Of a stretch of DNA of 52,046 bases, positions 43,236-52,046 are shown piece after piece. Source of the DNA: Pseudoduganella sp. (GTDB taxonomy: Bacteria; Pseudomonadota; Gammaproteobacteria; Burkholderiales; Burkholderiaceae_D); the NCBI GenBank assembly GCA_021323265.1, contig JAJTCO010000047.1, positions 1-52,046 of the forward strand, given 5' to 3'. Under the pieces are notes generated by a model. It worked only from the letters and a program-made list of their open reading frames with translations. It was not told where the DNA came from and did not search any database. A program made the translations under genes and the position numbers. Position 1 is the stretch's first letter. Every line of letters begins with the position of its first letter.

Positions 43236-43456
43236 GATTTCCTCTTCGTGCAGGCGAGCAGACGCGATCGTGCAGCGCAAGCAGCTCGCAATGGTTGTAT
43301 TCGGGGTGGTAGTCGGCGGAGGCGGGGCCGATGGACGGATGCTGATGGGCCCGGCCGGGGAGGCGGGGCAGCAACTTAAGACTGGATTCTAGTTCCTAAA
43401 TTGCGCGACATAATCTCCAATTGTCACAGTGGAAGATTTGCCACAGATCATTTGTT

Positions 43457-43485
43457 GCGGCGACCGGCATGGGGCCGGTCGCCGC
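43457..43485 (-). terminator. Hairpin after the branched-chain amino acid binding protein gene
   Basis: Perfect 12-bp arms GCGGCGACCGGC (43457-43468) and its complement (43474-43485) with a 5-nt loop, 12 nt past the stop of the gene at 43498. Only AACAAA follows on the minus strand, so it is a terminator without a good T-run or an mRNA-stabilising stem. Confidence 0.6.
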
Positions 43486-43497
43486 TGCAGCCAGTGT

Positions 43498-44622
43498 TTA
43501 GTAACTGGCAATGGCGGCCGGCTGGCCTTTCTTGAAGTTGAAGATGGTGACCGGCGACGACTTCATGTCGCCCTTGGCGTCGAACGCGTAGGTGCCGGAG
43601 ACGCCCTTGTAGCTGCCGGCGGCAATGTCGGCGCCCACCTTGGCCGGGTCGACCGAATTGACCTTCTGCATGGCGGTGGCGTACATCAGCACCGCGTCGT
43701 AATAGGCCGAGGCGTAGACGTCCGGTTCGGCGTTGAAGCGCTTCTTGAACTTGGCCTTGAAGGCCGGGCCGGCAGCGGCTTTTTCCAGCAGTGCGCCGCC
43801 CTGGGCGCACAGCACGTTCTCGCCCACGGCGTCGCCGCCCAGCTTGCCCATTTCCGCGGTGCAGATGGTGTCGCCGCCCAGCAGCTTGGCCTGGATGCCC
43901 AGCTGCTTCATCTGGCGTGCCATCGGCGCGGCCTGCGGCGCGTAGCCGCCGAAGAACACGGCCTGCACGTTCTTCGACTTCAGCTTGGTCAGGATGGAGG
44001 TGAAGTCCACCGCCTTGTCGGTGGTGTACTCGTGGCCCGCCACCTGCAGGCCGGAGGCGCGCGCCTGCTTCTTGAATTCCTCCGCCAGGCCCTGGCCGAA
44101 CGCGGTGCGGTCGTCGATCACGGCCACGCTCTTGGCCTTCAGCTCATTGGCGGCGTATAGCGCCATCTTGGAGCCGAGCTGGGTGTCGCTGGCGTTGATG
44201 CGGAAGATGCCCTTGTAACCCTGCTGCGTCAGCTTGGGATTGGTCGCCACCGGTGCGATCAGGGCGCCGGCTTCGTTGTAGATGCGCGAGGCGGGAATCG
44301 CGACGCCGGAGTTGTAGGGGCCGACCACGTACTTGACGCCGGCATCGGCCAGCTTCTGGGCGGCGGACACGCCGGCCTTCGGGTCGCCCTGGTCGTCTTC
44401 CGACATCAGCTCGAACTTGACCTTCTTGCCGCCGACGGTGATCGGCTTGGCATTCAGTTCCTCGACGGCGAGGCGCGCGCCGTTTTCATTGTCCTTGCCG
44501 GAGAACGCTTGCGCGCCGGACAGCGGGCCGCTATGGCCAATCTTTACCACCATGTCCTGCGCGCCGGCGCTTGCGGCCATTGCCAGCAGCGCCACAGCGC
44601 CAACCGAGTGCTTCAGCTTCAT
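43498..44622 (-). CDS. Branched-chain amino acid ABC transporter substrate-binding protein (LivJ/LivK-like)
   Basis: A 374-residue periplasmic binding protein with signal peptide MKLKHSVGAVALLAMAASAG and mature start QDMVVKIGHSGPLSGAQAFS. The type I fold motifs VEELNAKPITVGGKKVKFEL, DDQGDPKAGVSAAQKLAD and YVVGPYNSGVAIPASRIYNE match LivJ proteins. It binds branched-chain amino acids or related ligands for a Liv ABC transporter whose membrane genes are not nearby. ATG 44622 has GGGGGA upstream; a longer open frame to 44754 lacks a signal peptide start. A hairpin follows the stop. Confidence 0.93.
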   Translation of the reverse strand: MKLKHSVGAVALLAMAASAGAQDMVVKIGHSGPLSGAQAFSGKDNENGARLAVEELNAKPITVGGKKVKFELMSEDDQGDPKAGVSAAQKLADAGVKYVVGPYNSGVAIPASRIYNEAGALIAPVATNPKLTQQGYKGIFRINASDTQLGSKMALYAANELKAKSVAVIDDRTAFGQGLAEEFKKQARASGLQVAGHEYTTDKAVDFTSILTKLKSKNVQAVFFGGYAPQAAPMARQMKQLGIQAKLLGGDTICTAEMGKLGGDAVGENVLCAQGGALLEKAAAGPAFKAKFKKRFNAEPDVYASAYYDAVLMYATAMQKVNSVDPAKVGADIAAGSYKGVSGTYAFDAKGDMKSSPVTIFNFKKGQPAAIASY

Positions 44623-44692
44623 TCGGGGTCCCCCTAGGATTGTCGATGGCGTGATTATCCACAATCCGGGCGGCGCGGCAAGCCGCAGCGCA

Positions 44693-45499
44693 TCATGCCG
44701 CGCGGCGCGGCTTGGCCAGCGCGGCCGGTTTTTGCTGCTTGGCCAGGGCGGCATTGATGCGGTCGATCAGGCCGCTGTCCTGGTCCTTGGAAATGGCGAA
44801 GAACTGCTGATTCTCGACCTGTAGCGGGCGCGGCAGCACACTCAGCGAGACCCCGTAGGGTAAGGCCAGCTGGCGCGCCAGGGGGGCGGCGAAGGCGCGC
44901 AATTCCGCCTCCACTTCTGCCGCATTCTGCCAGCTTGGCTGGTAAAGCAGCACAGCGTCCACGCGCTTCAATAAAAGCCGTTGCAGGCGGGTGGCGCGCG
45001 AGGGAATATCGTCCTCCACGCGAAACAATTTGTTACGCGATAGTTCAAATTGTTCGCCGTAGCCGTAGCCGCGCACGGCGCCGATGGTCTTGCCCCGGAG
45101 GTCGGCCAGCGAGTTGAAGGGGAAGGTGGCGTCGCTGCGCGTCACCAGCCACAGCGTATTGCGTACGGCCGCTTCGCTGTAGCGCAGCGCGCGCAGGCGT
45201 TCCGGGTTCTTGGGCAAACCGAAAATCAGGCCGCTGCCATTGCGCGCATGGCGCTCGGCGCGCGGCCAGGGATAGGTGCGCACGTCGAAGCGCACGCCCA
45301 GTTCCTGCGCCAGGTAGTCGAACAAGTCTTGCTGCCAGGCGCGCAGGGGCTTGACCTTGCCATCCGCTTCCAGCGTCTCGCCGACGATCAGCGTGACGGT
45401 GGGCGGCGCGGCCCTGGCGGGCCAGCCGCAGGCACAGGCCAGCAGCAGGGGGGAGGTGCGCAGCAAGCGGCGTCGGGCGTGGGAAATCATCGTCTTCAT
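44693..45499 (-). CDS. Extracellular solute-binding protein family 3-like
   Basis: A 268-residue exported protein of the periplasmic amino-acid-binding type (SBP_bac_3). It starts MKTMISHARRRLLRTSPLLL with a signal peptide ending near ARA. Marks of the fold are IGAVRGYGYGEQFELSR and RYSEAAVRNTLWLVTRSDAT. It has no transporter genes beside it, so it may be an orphan binding protein or act as a sensor. ATG 45499 is used; ATG 45490 is also possible. Confidence 0.8.
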   Translation of the reverse strand: MKTMISHARRRLLRTSPLLLACACGWPARAAPPTVTLIVGETLEADGKVKPLRAWQQDLFDYLAQELGVRFDVRTYPWPRAERHARNGSGLIFGLPKNPERLRALRYSEAAVRNTLWLVTRSDATFPFNSLADLRGKTIGAVRGYGYGEQFELSRNKLFRVEDDIPSRATRLQRLLLKRVDAVLLYQPSWQNAAEVEAELRAFAAPLARQLALPYGVSLSVLPRPLQVENQQFFAISKDQDSGLIDRINAALAKQQKPAALAKPRRAA

Positions 45500-45571
45500 T
45501 ATGCAGCGCTGGGGTAGGTGGGGCCAGTGCGGCACGCGGCGCGAGTGCGCCACAACAACATAAATTGGTAC

Positions 45572-47500
45572 TCAGGCACTATTGTCGATATGGCCGCCCG
45601 GGGGCGCCTCCTCGCCCGGCGCATTGCCGCGGCGCGCCTGGCCGCCTGTGGCGCCCGTGCCGGCGTCGGTGTTGCGGCCGGGGCCCGGCTCGAGCGGGCG
45701 CTGGGTGGGGCGGCTCTGGACTGGCGTGGTCGGGGCGGTAGCGGGCACGGCCACCGGTGCGGCGACCCGTTCGGTGGCCGGCGGCGGCGCCGGCGGCCGG
45801 CCCGAGGCAGCGGCGATATCGCCCGTGCGGTAAGCCGCCACGGCGGCGGCAATGGCGGGGTCGGCCGCCTGCTGGCGCTGCAGCTGCTGGGAGCCGGGCG
45901 CGGCGGCGCGGCGGGCGGCCTCGGCGGCCTGGTGGGCGCGTTCGGCGGCGGCGTTCGCTTCCTGGGCGGCCGCGTCCGCGCCGGCCGTGGTGGCGGCGCC
46001 GGCCTGGTCGGGCGGCAAGCCCGACGCGGTGGCGCCGCTGACGGGCGGGCCGGCGGCCGGGATGGCTGCTTCCGGCGGGCGCAGGGCGGGATTGGCCGGC
46101 GCGACGCTGCCCGGCGGGGCGGCCGGCGGCGGCGCGCTGGCGGGATTGGGCGGCGCGGCCGGCGGGGCGGTGGCCGCGTTGCGGGTCAGGCTGGCCGCCG
46201 CCTGCGCGGCGGCCTGGGCTTCGCGCAAGGCTTGGCGGCGCGCTTCCAGGCGGGCTTCCGTTTGCTCGTTGACAACGTCGCGCGTGGCGGCGCGCGCCTC
46301 CTCCAGGCGCTGCGCAGTCAGGCGGTCCTGCAGGGAGAGTGCGTCGGCCGTGTCGGCCGCCCGGGCCCGCTCGGCCGCCTCGGCGCTGCGGCGTGCGGCG
46401 GCTTGCGCCGCCGTTTCGGGTGGCGGTCGCGTCGTTGCGACATTGGCCGTAGTCTCGCCCGGTTCGGAAGGGGGCGCGACATTGGTCTCGCCCGGCACTT
46501 CGCCCAGCGGCGCAAAGCCGCGGGCCGGTGCGGTCGGCACGCTGTCCTCGTCCGTGGCAGGCGCGGCAACGCCCGAGGGCAGGACCGTCGAACCGGCTCC
46601 GCTGGCCGCCTGTTGGCGCGCCAGGGCCAGGCGCGCCGCCACCGCGTCGTCCGCTTCCGTGACTTGCGCCTGCTCGGCCACCAGGCGGCGCGCCGTGTCG
46701 AGCCGCTCGCTGGCGACGCGCTCGGCGCGCGTACGCCCCAGCTGGCTGGTGTCCACTTGTTGCTGGGCGGCCCGGCGCGCGGCCTCCAGGCGGTCGGCCA
46801 GGGCTTGCGCCGCCTGGTCCTGCGCGCGCGTGCTGTCGAGCTGGCGCAGCTCGGCCGCGCGCAGTTCGGCGGCGCGCTGTTGCTGCGTGTCGGCCAGGGA
46901 ATTATCGTCCAGGGCGGCGTTGGCCACGGCCTGGGTTTCGGCGCGGCGCGCCGCGGCGGCCCGCTCCTGCGCGCTCAGCTCGGCCGCATTGGGCGAGGGC
47001 TGGGCGGCCGCCTGCTGCGCCGCCGCTTGCGCAGCCGCGGTGGCGCCGGTGCCGGGCTGCAGCTCCTGCGCCGCCTGCGCCAGGGCGCCGATGGCGTTGT
47101 CCAGCGCCGTCAGGGCGGCGCGCGGGCCGGCGTTGAAGGTGGCGGTCAGGCGCGCGTCCTCGGCGGCCAGGGCGCCGCCGCTGTCCGCCGTGATGCCAGC
47201 CTGGCCCAGCACGGCTTGCTGCGCCACCACCGCACCGCCCAGGGCGGCAGGGGCGTTGGCATTCACGTTGTCCACCAGCTGGCGCGCGGTGGCGGTAAAC
47301 GCCGTCGCGTCGCCGCCGCTGGGCAACAGGTCGCGCACGCTGCGCTGGGCCAGGGCCAGGTTGGACAGGAATTGCCCAAGCGAGGAAACGGTGGGCGCAT
47401 TCTCCGGCGCGGCCGGCGGCGGCGCGACAGGCTCCAGGCGCGCCGCCGGCGTGGCGGCGGTCGGCGCGGTACTGTTCGGAACTGGATCAATCGGGATCAT
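45572..47500 (-). CDS. Ala-rich coiled-coil hypothetical protein
   Basis: A 642-residue protein with an extreme composition rich in Ala, Gln, Arg, Glu and Pro. Residues about 1-40 and 440-540 are Pro/Ala-rich linkers; most of the rest is predicted by eye as long helix (QAAEAARRAAAPGSQQLQRQ, ARRQALREAQAAAQAAASL). Near the end is AAVAAYRTGDIAAASGRPP. There is no signal peptide and no membrane segment. I do not recognise a family. Strand choice rests on codon third-base pattern and the Glu/Arg/Gln-containing helices; the opposite strand also has long open frames because the region is very GC-rich. ATG 47500 lacks a clear ribosome binding site, so the start is uncertain. Confidence 0.6.
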   Translation of the reverse strand: MIPIDPVPNSTAPTAATPAARLEPVAPPPAAPENAPTVSSLGQFLSNLALAQRSVRDLLPSGGDATAFTATARQLVDNVNANAPAALGGAVVAQQAVLGQAGITADSGGALAAEDARLTATFNAGPRAALTALDNAIGALAQAAQELQPGTGATAAAQAAAQQAAAQPSPNAAELSAQERAAAARRAETQAVANAALDDNSLADTQQQRAAELRAAELRQLDSTRAQDQAAQALADRLEAARRAAQQQVDTSQLGRTRAERVASERLDTARRLVAEQAQVTEADDAVAARLALARQQAASGAGSTVLPSGVAAPATDEDSVPTAPARGFAPLGEVPGETNVAPPSEPGETTANVATTRPPPETAAQAAARRSAEAAERARAADTADALSLQDRLTAQRLEEARAATRDVVNEQTEARLEARRQALREAQAAAQAAASLTRNAATAPPAAPPNPASAPPPAAPPGSVAPANPALRPPEAAIPAAGPPVSGATASGLPPDQAGAATTAGADAAAQEANAAAERAHQAAEAARRAAAPGSQQLQRQQAADPAIAAAVAAYRTGDIAAASGRPPAPPPATERVAAPVAVPATAPTTPVQSRPTQRPLEPGPGRNTDAGTGATGGQARRGNAPGEEAPPGGHIDNSA

Positions 47501-47615
47501 GCAGGCAGGTTGCCAGAAATCGCAGGCACGCATCGTTAGATGGCGCACGGTGGATGCAGCAGGACGGCCGTATCGTGAGCCTTCCAACCCAACCGAGACG
47601 AGAAGGACACCAATC

Positions 47616-47876
47616 ATGGAACATCACATCACCCACGGCGACAACCCGACCAAAGACCTGCGCGCCGGCCTGCACAGCACGGTCGACAAGGTGGCGGACA
47701 ACATCAGCAGCCTCGGCGACACGGTGGGCGCCAAGGGCGACCAGCTGGGCGCCGCCTACAAGCGCCTGGCCGAGACCAGCCGCAACTACGTGCGCCAGAG
47801 CCCCGGCAAGTCGCTGCTGGTGGCGCTGGCGGCCGGCTACGCGGTCTCCAAGCTGCTCGGTTCGCGCAAGCACTGA
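47616..47876 (+). CDS. DUF883 family (YqjD/ElaB-like) membrane protein
   Basis: An 86-residue protein with an amphipathic N-terminal helix (DLRAGLHSTVDKVADNISS), the conserved stretch YVRQSPGKSLLVALAAGYAV containing the C-terminal membrane anchor, and a basic end. In E. coli YqjD and ElaB bind ribosomes to the membrane in stationary phase. GAGAAGGA precedes the ATG. The catalase gene starts 14 nt after its stop, so the two are probably co-transcribed and stress-related. Confidence 0.88.
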   Translation: MEHHITHGDNPTKDLRAGLHSTVDKVADNISSLGDTVGAKGDQLGAAYKRLAETSRNYVRQSPGKSLLVALAAGYAVSKLLGSRKH

Positions 47877-47890
47877 ACCGGGAGCGCGCC

Positions 47891-50170
47891 GTGCCCACCG
47901 CCAAACCTGACCCTGCCCAGCGCGGCGCCGCACTGGCCGCGCACTTTTCCCACAACGTCAACAAGGCCGCCGAGCACGGCGCCGGCGCGCCGCCCGTCGG
48001 CGCGTCGGCCGGCCCCGGCGCGCCGCTGGACACGGCCAGCACCGCCAGCGAAATGGTGGTCTCGCCCAAGGCCGGCGCCGGCGTGCCGCCGCTGGGAGAC
48101 AATCCCAACAACGGCCCGCTCGACCGTGTGCGCAGCGACGCCGTCGGCCGCACGCTCAGCACCAACCAGGGCGTGCCGATCGCCGACAACCAGAACTCGC
48201 TGAAGGCCGGCCTGCGCGGCCCGGCCCTGCTGGAAGACTTCATCCTGCGCGAGAAGATCACGCACTTCGACCATGAGCGCATCCCGGAACGCGTGGTGCA
48301 CGCGCGCGGCTCCGGCGCCCACGGCTATTTCGAATGCACGCGCGAGCTGTCGGAGCTGACGTGCGCCGCACCGTTCGCCGCCGCCGGCAAGCGCACCCCC
48401 GTGTTCGTGCGCTTTTCCACCGTGGCCGGGGAGCGCGGCTCGACCGACACGGCGCGCGACGTGCGCGGCTTCGCCGTCAAGTTCTATACCGACGCCGGCA
48501 ACTGGGACCTGGTCGGCAACAACATCCCGGTCTTCTTCATCCAGGACGCGATGAAGTTTCCCGACCTGGTGCACGCCGTCAAGCCCGAACCGCACAACGC
48601 CATGCCGCAGGCGGCCAGCGCGCACGACACCTTCTGGGACTTCGTGTCGCTGATGCCCGAATCGATGCACATGCTGATGTGGGTCATGTCCGACCGCGCT
48701 ATCCCGCGCAGCCTGCGCACCATGCAGGGCTTCGGCGTGCACACCTTCCGCCTGGTGAATGCGGCCGGCCAGTCGCAGTTCGTCAAGTTCCACTGGCTAC
48801 CGCGGCAGGGCACGCACTCGCTGGTGTGGGACGAGGCGGTGCGCATCTCCGGCGCCGATCCCGACTTCCACCGGCGCGACCTGTGGGAAGCCATCGAGTT
48901 CGGCGACTATCCCGAGTGGACGCTGGCACTGCAAGTGTTCTCGGAGGAGGAGGCCGCCGGCTTCCCGTTCGACGTGCTCGATCCGACCAAGATCGTGCCG
49001 GAGGAACTGGTGCCGCTGCAGCCGGTGGGACGGCTGGTGCTGGACCGCAATCCCGACAACTTCTTTGCCGAGACCGAGCAGGTGGCCTTCTGCGCCGCCC
49101 ACGTGGTGCCCGGCATCGACTTCAGCAACGACCCGCTGCTGGCCGGGCGCATCCACTCCTACGTGGACACGCAGATCAGCCGCCTGGGCGGCCCCAACTT
49201 CCATGAAATCCCGATCAACGCACCGCTGGCGCAGGTGCACAACAACCAGCGCGACGCCATGCACCGGCAGACGATCCACCGCGGCCGCGTGGCCTACGAG
49301 CCCAACTCGCTGGGCGGCGGTTGCCCGTTCCAGGCCGGGCGCGCGGGCTTCATGAGTTTCCCGCAGCCGGTGCAGGAGGACAAGGTGCGCGGCAAGCCCG
49401 AACTGTTCGCCGACCACTATTCGCAGGCGCGCCTGTTCTGGCACAGCCAGAGTCCGCACGAGCAGGCGCACATCGCGCGCGCCTTCGGCTTCGAGCTGAG
49501 CAAGGTGCAGGTAGCGGCCATCCGCGAACGCACGCTGGCCATGCTGGTCAACGTCGACGCCGCGCTGGCCGACATGGTGGCGCTGCGATTGGGCACGACG
49601 GCGCCCGCCGCGCAGCCGATGGCCACCACGCGCGAGCTGCCGGTGTACGAGCCCTCGCCCGGCCTGTCGCTGCTGTCGCGCCAGGGCGAGACCGGCATCC
49701 GCGGCCGCAAGGTGGCGCTGCTGGTGGCGCCGGGCTGCGACGAGGCGATGGTCGACACGCTGCAGGCGGCGCTGGAAGGGCAGGGCGCGCTAACGCGCCT
49801 GGTGGGCCCGCGCGTGGGGCCGGTGGGCGGCCTGGTGGCCGACATGTCGCTGGAAAACGCACCGTCCGTGCTGTTTGACGCGGTGGTGGTGCCGGACGGC
49901 GCCGACGCGGCGGAAACACTGGCCGGGCAAGCGCTGGCGGTCGAATTCGTCACCCTGCAGTACCGCCACGGCAAGCCGCTGATGGTGGTGGGCGCCGGCG
50001 CCACGCTGCTGGCGGCAGCCGGCGTCCCGGCCACGCTGCCGGGCGGCGCGCACGACCCCGGCCTGGTGGGCACGGCGCCGGCCGACGTGCCGGCCGCGCT
50101 GAACGCCTTCACCACGGCGCTGGCCGGCCACCGCATCTTCGACCGCGAGACCGACCCCCCCACCGTTTGA
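47891..50170 (+). CDS. katE: Catalase HPII (large-subunit, clade 2)
   Basis: A 759-residue monofunctional haem catalase. The distal His is in [17 protein letters not shown], haem-binding and core motifs include [20 protein letters not shown], and [18 protein letters not shown] follows the proximal region. The C-terminal 150 residues form the extra flavodoxin/DJ-1-like domain found only in large catalases ([20 protein letters not shown]). The start is GTG 47891 with GGAG at 47881-47884. The N-terminal 85 residues are low-complexity. Stationary-phase or general-stress control is usual for the family. Confidence 0.96.
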   Translation: MPTAKPDPAQRGAALAAHFSHNVNKAAEHGAGAPPVGASAGPGAPLDTASTASEMVVSPKAGAGVPPLGDNPNNGPLDRVRSDAVGRTLSTNQGVPIADNQNSLKAGLRGPALLEDFILREKITHFDHERIPERVVHARGSGAHGYFECTRELSELTCAAPFAAAGKRTPVFVRFSTVAGERGSTDTARDVRGFAVKFYTDAGNWDLVGNNIPVFFIQDAMKFPDLVHAVKPEPHNAMPQAASAHDTFWDFVSLMPESMHMLMWVMSDRAIPRSLRTMQGFGVHTFRLVNAAGQSQFVKFHWLPRQGTHSLVWDEAVRISGADPDFHRRDLWEAIEFGDYPEWTLALQVFSEEEAAGFPFDVLDPTKIVPEELVPLQPVGRLVLDRNPDNFFAETEQVAFCAAHVVPGIDFSNDPLLAGRIHSYVDTQISRLGGPNFHEIPINAPLAQVHNNQRDAMHRQTIHRGRVAYEPNSLGGGCPFQAGRAGFMSFPQPVQEDKVRGKPELFADHYSQARLFWHSQSPHEQAHIARAFGFELSKVQVAAIRERTLAMLVNVDAALADMVALRLGTTAPAAQPMATTRELPVYEPSPGLSLLSRQGETGIRGRKVALLVAPGCDEAMVDTLQAALEGQGALTRLVGPRVGPVGGLVADMSLENAPSVLFDAVVVPDGADAAETLAGQALAVEFVTLQYRHGKPLMVVGAGATLLAAAGVPATLPGGAHDPGLVGTAPADVPAALNAFTTALAGHRIFDRETDPPTV

Positions 50171-50187
50171 CGCCGCCGACAACAGCC

Positions 50188-50234
50188 GAGTCCGTGTCCA
50201 CCTTGGGGTCAGGCCCTTTGGTGGACACGGGCTC
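50188..50234. repeat. Palindromic element B (inverse copy of element A)
   Basis: Arms 50188-50202 and 50220-50234 pair with one mismatch around 17 nt TTGGGGTCAGGCCCTTT. The arms extend three more bases on each side to 50185 and 50237. It lies between katE and the convergent RND gene. Its core is element A in reverse complement with one base changed. Confidence 0.85.
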
Positions 50235-50243
50235 GGCCGTCGC

Positions 50244-52046
50244 TTATTCGGCCGCTGCGGGTGCCGGGGCGTGCTTGTGCGGCTTGCGCAGCTTGCGCAT
50301 GAGGCGCTTGAGCAGGTGCTCGGCGTCGTCGACGTAGGTGAACACGGCCGGTACCACCAGCAGCGACAGCAGGGTGGACGTGATCAGGCCGCCAATCACG
50401 GCAATGGCCATCGGCGAGCGGAAGCTCGGGTCGGCGCCCAGGCCCATGGCCAGCGGCATCATGCCGGCGCCCATGGCGATGGTGGTCATCAGGATCGGGC
50501 GGCTGCGCTTGTGGCAGGCGTCGACCAGGGCGTCGAAGCGGCTCATGCCTTCGGCGCGCGCCAGGATGGCGTAGTCGACCAGCAGGATCGAGTTCTTGGT
50601 CACGATCCCCATCAGCATGATCAGGCCGATCATCGATGGCATCGACAGCGCCTTCTGCGTCACCAGCAGGGCCACGAAGGCGCCGCCGATCGACAGCGGC
50701 AGCGCGGCCAGGATGGTGAGCGGCTGCAGGAAGTCGTGGAACAAGAGCACCAGCACGCCGTAGATGCACAGCACGCCGATCAGCATGGCGATGCCGAAGC
50801 TGGCAAACAGGGCCGCCATTTCCTGCGTGTCGCCCAGTTCCGCCTTGGTCACCGTGGGCGGCAGGTTCTTCATCGAGGGCAGCTGGCGCACTTCCTCGTC
50901 CAGTTCGCCCAGGGTGCGGCTGCCCAATTCCACGTCCAGCGTCACGTTGCGGCTGCGGTTCAGGCGGTCGATCTGGGCCGGCCCGGATTCCATGGTGATG
51001 CTGGCAACGTTGGCCAGCATCACCGGGCCGTTGCGGCCGGGGACAGTCAGGCGGGAGATGGCGTCCAGGTCGGCGCGCACGCTGTCGGGCAGCTTGACGC
51101 GGATCGGCACCTGGCGTTCGGCCAGGTTCATCTTGGTCAGCTCGAAGTCGTAGTCGCCGGCGGTGGCCACGCGCACCGTCTCGCCGATGGCGTTGGCGGT
51201 CACGCCCAGCTCGGCAGCCTTGGCAAAGTCGGGGCGCACGATGATCTCCGGGCGCACCAGCGAGGCGCTGGAGGTGACGTTGCCGATGCCTTGCAGGGTG
51301 CGCAGGTCGCGCTCCACCTTGCGCGCCGACTCGAGCAGCGCGGCCGGGTCGTCGGAGCGCAGCACCAGCTGCATCTTGACGCCGGTGTCGGGCGGGCCGA
51401 CCGTGAAGCGCGCGCCGGGCAGGGTGGCCAGCTGCTCGCGGATCATGTTGTCGATGTCGGCGATCGATTCCTTGCGGTCGTTGCGGTGCTTGGTGGTGAT
51501 GGTGAGCACGGCGCGGCGCGCTTCGGCCGCGGCGCCGGGGGCGAAGGCGTCGCCCGAGGAGCCGCCGCCGATGGAGCTGAAGACGTGGGTGACCGGCTTG
51601 ACCTGCATGATGGCCAGGCGCGCGCGTTCGGCGATGGCGCGCGTCTCGGCCAGGGTGGAGCCGGGCGGCAGTTCCAGGTTGACCATGGTCTGGCCGCGGT
51701 CGGCCGGCGGCACGAAGCCGGTGGGCAGCAGGCCCACCAGCATGATCGAGCCGATGAAGAAGGCGCCGGCGGCCAGCGCGGTCTTGCCGCGGTTTTCCAG
51801 GCACCAGCGCATGGTCTTCATGTAGCGCTGCATGATCCAGCCGTCTTCCTGCTGCGGCTTGCTGGTGGGCTTGAGCAGGTGCGCGGCCATCATGGGCGTG
51901 AGCAGGCGCGCCACCACCAGCGAGGCCAGCACGGCGATCACCGCCGTCCAGCCGAACTGCTTGAAGAACTTGCCGGGAATGCCGCCCATGAAGGCGGTGG
52001 GCAGGAACACGGCCACCAGGGCGAAGGTGGTGGCGATCACCGCCAT
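50244..52046 (-). CDS. RND efflux transporter permease, C-terminal part (HAE-1/AcrB family; 5' end outside window)
   Basis: The frame runs off the right edge; 600 residues remain of about 1030-1050. It begins in the fifth or sixth membrane helix (FMGGIPGKFFKQFGWTAVIA), then has the second periplasmic porter region (PPGSTLAETRAIAERARLAI, LDVELGSRTLGELDEEV) and the last six helices, with the HAE-1 motif KKSRPILMTTIAMGAGMMPL written here as HKRSRPILMT. AcrB-type pumps export drugs with the proton gradient in a trimer. The Lys/His/Pro/Ala tail (RKPHKHAPAPAAAE) is unusual only in length. The membrane-fusion gene would be upstream, outside the window. The initial Met of the frame is not the true start. 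Confidence 0.93.
   Translation of the reverse strand: MAVIATTFALVAVFLPTAFMGGIPGKFFKQFGWTAVIAVLASLVVARLLTPMMAAHLLKPTSKPQQEDGWIMQRYMKTMRWCLENRGKTALAAGAFFIGSIMLVGLLPTGFVPPADRGQTMVNLELPPGSTLAETRAIAERARLAIMQVKPVTHVFSSIGGGSSGDAFAPGAAAEARRAVLTITTKHRNDRKESIADIDNMIREQLATLPGARFTVGPPDTGVKMQLVLRSDDPAALLESARKVERDLRTLQGIGNVTSSASLVRPEIIVRPDFAKAAELGVTANAIGETVRVATAGDYDFELTKMNLAERQVPIRVKLPDSVRADLDAISRLTVPGRNGPVMLANVASITMESGPAQIDRLNRSRNVTLDVELGSRTLGELDEEVRQLPSMKNLPPTVTKAELGDTQEMAALFASFGIAMLIGVLCIYGVLVLLFHDFLQPLTILAALPLSIGGAFVALLVTQKALSMPSMIGLIMLMGIVTKNSILLVDYAILARAEGMSRFDALVDACHKRSRPILMTTIAMGAGMMPLAMGLGADPSFRSPMAIAVIGGLITSTLLSLLVVPAVFTYVDDAEHLLKRLMRKLRKPHKHAPAPAAAE

Noticed and set aside
43236..43430. Flagellar sigma-28 promoter upstream of cheW
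   Set aside because: I looked for TAAAGTTT-N11-GCCGATAA-like sequences on the minus strand and found no acceptable match.
45518..47876. Plus-strand open frames across the Ala-rich gene region
   Set aside because: They are Arg/Gly/Ala repeats without plausible starts; the DUF883 gene uses only the last 261 bases of one of them. The minus frame has better helical composition, though certainty is moderate.
4864..50234. CRISPR array as explanation of the repeated palindromes
   Set aside because: The four copies are single, far apart and self-complementary, with no regular spacers and no cas genes.

Overview
The window is GC-rich, densely coded DNA from a betaproteobacterium, most likely an Oxalobacteraceae member of the Massilia/Duganella type. 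That placement rests on the core gene order yebC-purD-hemF-nadD-rsfS-rlmH-maf-rng, which is familiar from Burkholderiales, on a PEP-CTERM protein with a sigma-54-type promoter, on several chemotaxis genes, and on lineage-typical small proteins. It is inference from gene content; no 16S rRNA is present. No stretch longer than about 300 bases lacks a gene, and I see no insertion sequence, prophage or CRISPR array.

Layout. 1-1728 is the 3' part of dnaE. 1848-4858 holds a membrane O-acyltransferase, an SGNH-like partner and a KTSC protein. 4918-5320 carries one small gene and one possible 39-aa gene on the minus strand. 5319-7483 is a FixL/FixJ-like two-component pair. 7499-11603 contains lipopolysaccharide genes: a natural O-antigen ligase/glycosyltransferase-9 fusion facing waaF, which is coupled to an alpha/beta hydrolase. 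11739-13574 is a secreted GH35 beta-galactosidase. 13655-15190 is a chemoreceptor gene cut by an in-frame TAG and bracketed by long palindromes. 15335-22194 is the minus-strand housekeeping operon. 22197-27775 holds two RTX/DUF4214 proteins, one of them an M10-type metalloprotease, on either side of a PhoD-like phosphatase. 27887-34569 is a run of plus-strand metabolic and hydrolase genes (DMT transporter, methylglyoxal synthase, hydrolases, quinone oxidoreductase, PEP-CTERM protein, sterol desaturase family). 34582-36604 is a minus-strand pair, a membrane-tethered C13/caspase-like peptidase and a DUF4136 lipoprotein. 36771-40576 has pepN, fbp and tRNA-Thr(CGU) with a clear promoter and terminator. 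40639-47500 is a minus-strand series: small coiled-coil membrane protein, chemoreceptor, CheW, two periplasmic binding proteins and a 642-aa Ala-rich protein. 47616-50170 is a DUF883 protein plus catalase HPII. 50244-52046 is the C-terminal part of an RND efflux pump.

The most notable non-coding signal is a family of four perfect or near-perfect palindromes (4864-4910, 13578-13634, 15252-15333, 50188-50234). They are built from a few interchangeable modules; three lie between convergent genes and one ends the rng operon. Other notable points are the WaaL-GT9 fusion, the histone-H1-like tail on RsfS, the -24/-12 promoter with an upstream dyad before the PEP-CTERM gene, the RTX protease with repeats on both sides of the catalytic domain, and the membrane C13 peptidase. 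None of these is shown here to be a wholly new system.
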